Positions 59,549 to 64,000 of a stretch of 64,000 bases of DNA are shown here, one piece after another. Each line of letters opens with the position of its first letter. The stretch's first letter is position 1. This DNA comes from Epiperipatus broadwayi (taxonomy: Eukaryota > Onychophora > Udeonychophora > Euonychophora > Peripatidae): assembly GCA_028023455.1 (NCBI GenBank), contig JAQFVV010000027.1:10351845-10415844 (forward strand), written 5' to 3'. The translations under genes were made by a program, and so were the position numbers. The notes beneath the pieces are model-generated. The model saw only the letters and a list, made by a program, of their open reading frames with translations, searched no databases and was not told the origin of the DNA.

Positions 59549-61023
59549 ACTGCCTCAATACGTGATCAAAAAAAAACATTCCTGTAACTTTTTTTTAAAA
59601 CTATAAATACTCTAAAACTATTCTTAGAAAATCGGCTGAACGTTTGTCTCACACTCATGAAAAACAAGACAATATTTCATTTCAAACATGTATCTATTCT
59701 CATAAATCATTAAGAAAATCTGTTTTTTCAAAACAATCTGTCTGATTACTAAAAGCTGAACCCTTACCATTTGTCCGGCGCGCGGTTCTTTTACTCCTTT
59801 TACTAACTTAATGAAAAAAGTTCCTTTCCCTCTCTTATATTTTCTTAGCTTATATAATTTTCTCTTGTCTCTTTCTCATTCTGTTCTATTTTCTAGCTCA
59901 TATAATGGAAAACCATTTTGTTGAGCACAACACCTTTCTATTAACTGTCCCATTTTATTACTCATACTATCAGCATTAGTATATGGAAAGAATTTATTGT
60001 CTATGAACTTTTTGAATGTTTGACCTAAGATCATTCTACATATGGCTTCTATTTCAACCTTAAAATGACATTTCTTAACTATTTTTTGACTCTTTTCTTT
60101 TTTTCAAATTCATATTTAAAACAAACAGTTATTAAAACTAATTTATTTTTAGTTTCATGCAAAGACTATTTTACCTGATTTTCTGTCTTTACTTTATAAC
60201 TTGCTTTTATTTCTTTATCTACATTTACTAGATTTTCCATCATACTTTCTATCTGTACCCAATCTATGTTTCTAACTTTATTTCCACCTTATCCATTTTG
60301 ACACTATCCTGTGCTACTTCAATTTCTATATCTTTTCTGATGTCTATTTTTTCTACTACCTGACTCTCTTTACTCAACTCATTTTTCAACTTCTTTTCCA
60401 TCTCAACTTCTTTTTGTACTTCCTGGGTTTCTTCTACTTCTCCCATTATTCCTCTTCTCATTTCTTTAATTTCCCTAATCATTTCTGCTTTGAACTCCCT
60501 AATTTATTCCTTTATTTCTTGGCACATTTCCTTCATTTTTCTCATAATGTCCATCATCATCTTCATCATTATCTGTGTCTCTGACTCATCTTTTTCAACT
60601 ACTCCCATTTTCACACAAGACTAAATTCACTATACTAACTTATTAAAAAGAACCCAGAAATTTAAAAGCAAATAAAACGCTATTTACTATTTTCTATAAA
60701 TTATTTCATGTCTAAGACAAACTATATTTAACTCTTCAAAAATTTAACTCCGACAGACTTTTTAGAAAATACGCATTTTACTGTTTATAACTTATTTCAT
60801 AAAATACGCATTTTACTGTTTATAACTTATTTCATATAAAAAGAAGACGAACCCCTTTCCACCGAACTTGCTCCAACAATACCTGCAATAATTAACAAAA
60901 CAGATCTCCACCCATTTATCTTGCCTCTTATACCTGAAATCTTTCTCAATTGTCTAAACAAAAACTCAAATGGGCTTGGAAACTCGAAGTCCTATGTTGG
61001 CTTTGCTAAAAATTATTATCCTA
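59549..61023 (-). mobile_element. interior of the LTR-type element (1475 bp)
   Basis: Single-copy region between the two long repeats. Its only coding signal is on the minus strand (60612 to about 59770). Near 60767-60835 a ~35-bp unit (aaaatacgcattttactgtt + tataacttatttcat) is tandemly duplicated. I see no protease, RT, RNase H or integrase motifs, so the element would be non-autonomous. No tRNA-complementary primer site begins directly after the LTR; a TGGCGCCCTCTGTGTCAG string on the minus strand lies inside LTR 2 (61035-61054) instead. Confidence 0.55.
59770..60612 (-). pseudogene. gag-like coiled-coil protein remnant
   Basis: Minus-strand frame from ATG at about 60610: MGVVEKDESETQ, then a Met/Lys/Glu-rich helix (KMMMDIMRKMKEMCQEIKE), a TAA, then 60482-60264 open with IREIKEMRRGIMGEVEE and EKKLKNELSKESQ, strongly charged coiled coil. 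After a stop and frame change it continues RNIDWVQIESMMENLV and, further on, FKKFIDNKFFPYTNAD and NKMGQLIERCCAQQNGFPLY (about 60045-59900), then a basic segment, LRKYKRGKGTFF. This looks like a multi-part structural (gag/ORF1-type) protein, but no zinc knuckle is seen and I cannot name the family. Two stops and at least one frameshift. Confidence 0.5.
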
Positions 61024-63277
61024 TGTACCAGACATTCAATCTATTCTGACACAGAGGGCGCCACCATATTACTGTGTATCTGAAAAATATATTTACTGTG
61101 ATCAGAATGGATGATCATGATGGTTTGCACTGTCTAGACTCAGGGAGAAACAAGAGATCTTAAAATTGTTTAGTCAATTGAGACACAAAAGCACTAAGAC
61201 AAACGTCAGCCAAATTAAGTTTAAACACATTTAAAAATTTATTAAGAGAACATTTATAAGAGAAGTTTCTAAGTTAACAAATAGGATTAGCTCAGGTGTG
61301 TACCAGGAAGACTAAACGCAATGCTCTGGCAGATCTACTTACTGATCTTCTAATAACAAATTATAAAGGGAGGAAGCAATTTCATTCAGCAGAGGATTCA
61401 CCCAAACATTGGTTTTCCCATTCAGATATTTAAACAATACGTTCTTGAAATAAATCAACAAACCCAGTACCGGTAAGCTTTTCGAGGTTTGAAAAATGTG
61501 TCGTGACCACGAATGTCATATGCCAGTAGAAGCTGCACCTATTATTATGTTTAAAATAAAGATGATTGATCTACCTCAAGAACAACTGAAAAATGTGATT
61601 GAAAATGAAAGGAAAACAATTTAAACTGGTGAAACCTAACCAAATGATTGGCAAAAACTACTCTAAAAATCATAATTAAAGGTCTCAATAGGAGACAAGT
61701 AAATCATTAGAAAACCAGTTATGTCTGCCCCAGCAATTAAAGAAAATGAATTACAAATAATTATAATTAAGAAATAAATTTATGACACAAGTTCTGAGTA
61801 CATGCTCTGATAAATTTAAAGCTACAAGTAAATACAAAATAAATCTATCGGAGAGTGCACATGAGTACGAAAATATTAAAGCTTTAAATACTTTAGCAGT
61901 GAAAGTCTCTCTCACCTGTAATTTACAAAGGGATAAATATTATCTTCCTGCTGGCGACTTATAAAATTACAAAGAGAAACAATTCTAGTTTCCGCTTTCA
62001 GAGATATAAAAAACGAAGCAATGAAATTCCCACCTGCAGGAAAACTAAGAAAATAAAGTCATCAACCAAAAGATTTTGGAGGTTTGCAAAAGGAAAACAG
62101 TATTTAAAATTATTTATGGGCTACTAAAATAATTACAGGTAAGCATTTGAAATATACATGACTGCCAAAGCATTTATAAAAAGTTTTAGGCATAAAAATG
62201 TAAAAACTCACTTGTCACTCTCCAATAAACAAAAATTGAAAGCAAAATTTGAAATCTTAAAACTAAGATTCGAAGACACACTACAAAATACAAGAAAACA
62301 CCACATATGTTAAATATGAGGTAAAATATGGCTTATGAATATAAAAGATTTATAATTAGATTGAGCAGAGATTTAATGAGAAGAAATTTACCCTGGGAAG
62401 AATAAAAGAAAACATTACATTACAGTAAAGCAAAGTTCATGTATAGTGTGCATGTTTATTTTAGTCCATTTTCAGGTCCTTTGACAGCAGCAAGATAGAG
62501 GCAGTGTGGTCTTGTTTATTTTAGAGCTTCATTGCAGGATGAAGGAGAGTTGGCAGGTGAGGATCCATCTTTTGAGTTAAACTAGCACGACATATTGTTG
62601 GTTATAAAATGTATAGCAGAATATTTTAGCATCCCAGAGAAAGAAAAATTGTTTTAGTAACTGCAAATTTTGCTTTTGAAGATTAAATGTCCAAACTGCT
62701 AATGGTACAAACATTGAAGAGGTTAATCCGAATGAATATTGGAACTGAACGAATCACTTTGATGAAGTGCTGACTTAATCTCTTTAGGATAGAATAGAAT
62801 AGACTTTTCTCATGAAATGTTTGGTGTTATTTATATCTCCACTCAATTTCCCATGAAAACTAGCCTTTTTGTTGAATTCTATGCCTAAGGCAGGGCAAAT
62901 ATTAATCTCCAGCTCAATCTAATCTAAGAATTCTACCCAGGGATTAATTGAAACAAAAACAACAACACAAATCAAATCTCCACTTTTAGAATGAGTTTTA
63001 CAATAATTAATAAAAAGCAACAGGAATGTAATTAGTAAGCTTGCCTGTTTTTCGATTAAATTGATTAATTAAAAGCAAGCGGTGTAAGCAAACTATTTTA
63101 AAATACAATCGATAAACATTAAAATGATCCATTTTAAATATAAACATGTATGTGTTTTGATACACGTACTCATTTTAAATAATAATAAAACTCTTTTAAC
63201 TTTAGAAACTTAACGAAATTAAAAGTTTTTTTCAATTTTGGCAGTAAAACCCTTGAATTGGATATCAATCCAATTCA
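61024..63277 (-). mobile_element. long terminal repeat 2 (5' LTR if read on the minus strand)
   Basis: 2254-bp direct repeat partner of 57325-59548, with the same TG...CA ends. The right end is a 26-bp near-perfect palindrome, ttgaattggatat-caatccaattcaa, which is degraded in LTR 1. The plus-strand frame 61782-61964 begins MTQVLSTCSDKFKATSKYK and ends DKYYLPAGDL; it is shifted in LTR 1 by a two-base difference near 58114. LTRs of this length are unusual but known. Confidence 0.75.
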
Positions 63278-63291
63278 ATATATATATATAT

Positions 63292-63811
63292 TGTAACGTT
63301 TATTTATATATGTTTAAAATATATTGGCATTTGGTAAAAGCTAAAAAAAAAAAAGTAAATTTAGATTTTTTTTTGACTATAATTTTTTTTTTTTAAAAAT
63401 AACGTATTAATGAATTAAATTTTCTTTTCATATTTTTTTTTTTACTTAACTGGAAATAAAAGTAGAATTAGAGAGAACAAAATAATTCCAAAAAGCAAGT
63501 AAAAAGATAAGCTGGGCAAAGTAAATATTTTAGCTAATTAAAAAAAACTTGATAAAAAAAATGAGAACTTAATAATTGAAAAAATGATAAAGACTGTATA
63601 AGATTATAAACACAAAATGCCATGATATTAGCATGCGCAGAAGTCCGACAATGGGACCTCTAGTATAATAAGGAGTGGATTCGGTTGGAGGAACGCCTGT
63701 TTAGCTGATATTCTTTTTGGTTGGTTTTGGGATTAGAGAATCCAGACCACTCTATGATGAAAAAGTTATTCATACAAGAGTAGACCGGAGCTTTAGCTGA
63801 CATCATTACCA
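63292..63811 (+). mobile_element. probable 5' LTR/promoter of another LTR element, cut by the window end
   Basis: Directly after a (TA)n run, TGTAACGTTTATTTATATAT starts in LTR style. From about 63630 composition changes: gcatgcgcagaagtccgaca, then a TATA-like tataataagg at 63664-63673, aggagtggattcggttggag and a leader up to an ATG at 63812. This looks like U3-TATA-R-U5 of a retroelement. The LTR's right limit and a primer site cannot be fixed without the partner LTR outside the window. Confidence 0.4.
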
Positions 63812-64000
63812 ATGGACACCAGAGAAGCTTACGTGACTAGCCTATGGAACCAGCACCAAGATCAACTAATAATCAAAGGCCGTGAGCTCAATTCAACCCT
63901 GAAAAACTATGCATAGCTACTCTACAACCTTCGTGAATTCACTAAACTTACCGGTAAGTTAAGACTACTTATTCCTTGTGACAAAATTAAGTGTTTGCAA
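63812..64000 (+). pseudogene. open frame with one stop at the right edge: gag start or exon
   Basis: ATG at 63812 opens a frame starting MDTREAYVTSLWNQHQDQLI. It meets a single TAG at 63914-63916 (after LNSTLKNYA), then continues in the same frame to the last base (LLYNLREFTKLTGKLR..., 28 codons). The residue mix and codon order look truly coding on both sides of the stop. At 63953-63958, CCG|GTAAGT is a strong 5' splice donor consensus, so a first exon is an alternative to a retroelement gag. Either way, this copy carries a premature stop or, less likely, a recoded one. I do not recognise the protein. Confidence 0.45.

Noticed and set aside
61035-61060. TGGCGCC string on the minus strand resembling a retroelement primer-binding site
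   Set aside because: It lies inside both long repeats rather than directly after an LTR end, so it cannot serve as the primer site for the boundaries seen.
1-64000. CRISPR array, rRNA, riboswitch, bacterial operon or replication origin
   Set aside because: No regularly spaced identical repeats, no rRNA-like stretches and no bacterial gene organisation; everything points to eukaryotic repeat-rich DNA.

Overview
The window looks like intergenic or intronic DNA from a multicellular eukaryote, most likely an invertebrate animal. It is very AT-rich, has long (TA)n microsatellites, carries APE-type non-LTR retrotransposons and a Penelope-like element (PLE), and is dense with palindromic MITE-like repeats. 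I saw no operons, bacterial genes, rRNA, CRISPR array or convincing intact host gene. The phylum cannot be fixed from the sequence alone.

Layout. 1-1000: decayed LINE reverse transcriptase on the minus strand, running off the left edge. 1168-9400: AT-rich DNA with small inverted-repeat elements (3575-3814, 5476-5616), a 5'-truncated LINE 3' end (7827-8176) abutting a hairpin element, and a tRNA-like SINE head near 9332. 10251-12526: degenerate PLE (RT plus GIY-YIG endonuclease, minus strand) with a second inverted copy of its own 3' end. 13460-14070: dispersed AT-rich repeat. 16486-18540: hAT-like ends, with a second MITE nested inside the 17943-18540 element. 20104-29420: a series of foldback/SINE-like and MITE copies. 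29690-30260: GC-richer unexplained stretch. 31766-32700: decayed RT of a second LINE family. 32740-43479: more foldback elements, including near-perfect hairpins at 40310-40498 and 43249-43479. 43490-46796: the best-preserved gene-like feature, an almost full-length endonuclease/RT LINE broken by about three small indels. 47273-48722: three nested inverted-repeat pairs. 51017-51299: possible minus-strand exon. 56277-56510: palindrome inserted in a (TA)n tract. 57325-63277: LTR-type element with two 2.2-kb direct repeats and a 1.5-kb interior holding a decayed coiled-coil (gag-like) frame. 63292-64000: apparent start of another LTR element or an exon, cut by the window end.

The window is therefore mainly a record of transposition: autonomous LINE, PLE and LTR elements, all visibly broken here, and many non-autonomous foldback elements that presumably depend on transposases encoded elsewhere. 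The strongest candidates for something undescribed are the nested inverted-repeat structure at 47273-48722, the long-LTR element at 57325-63277, and the unresolved open frame at the right edge. All family calls are from motif reading by eye; no database search was possible.
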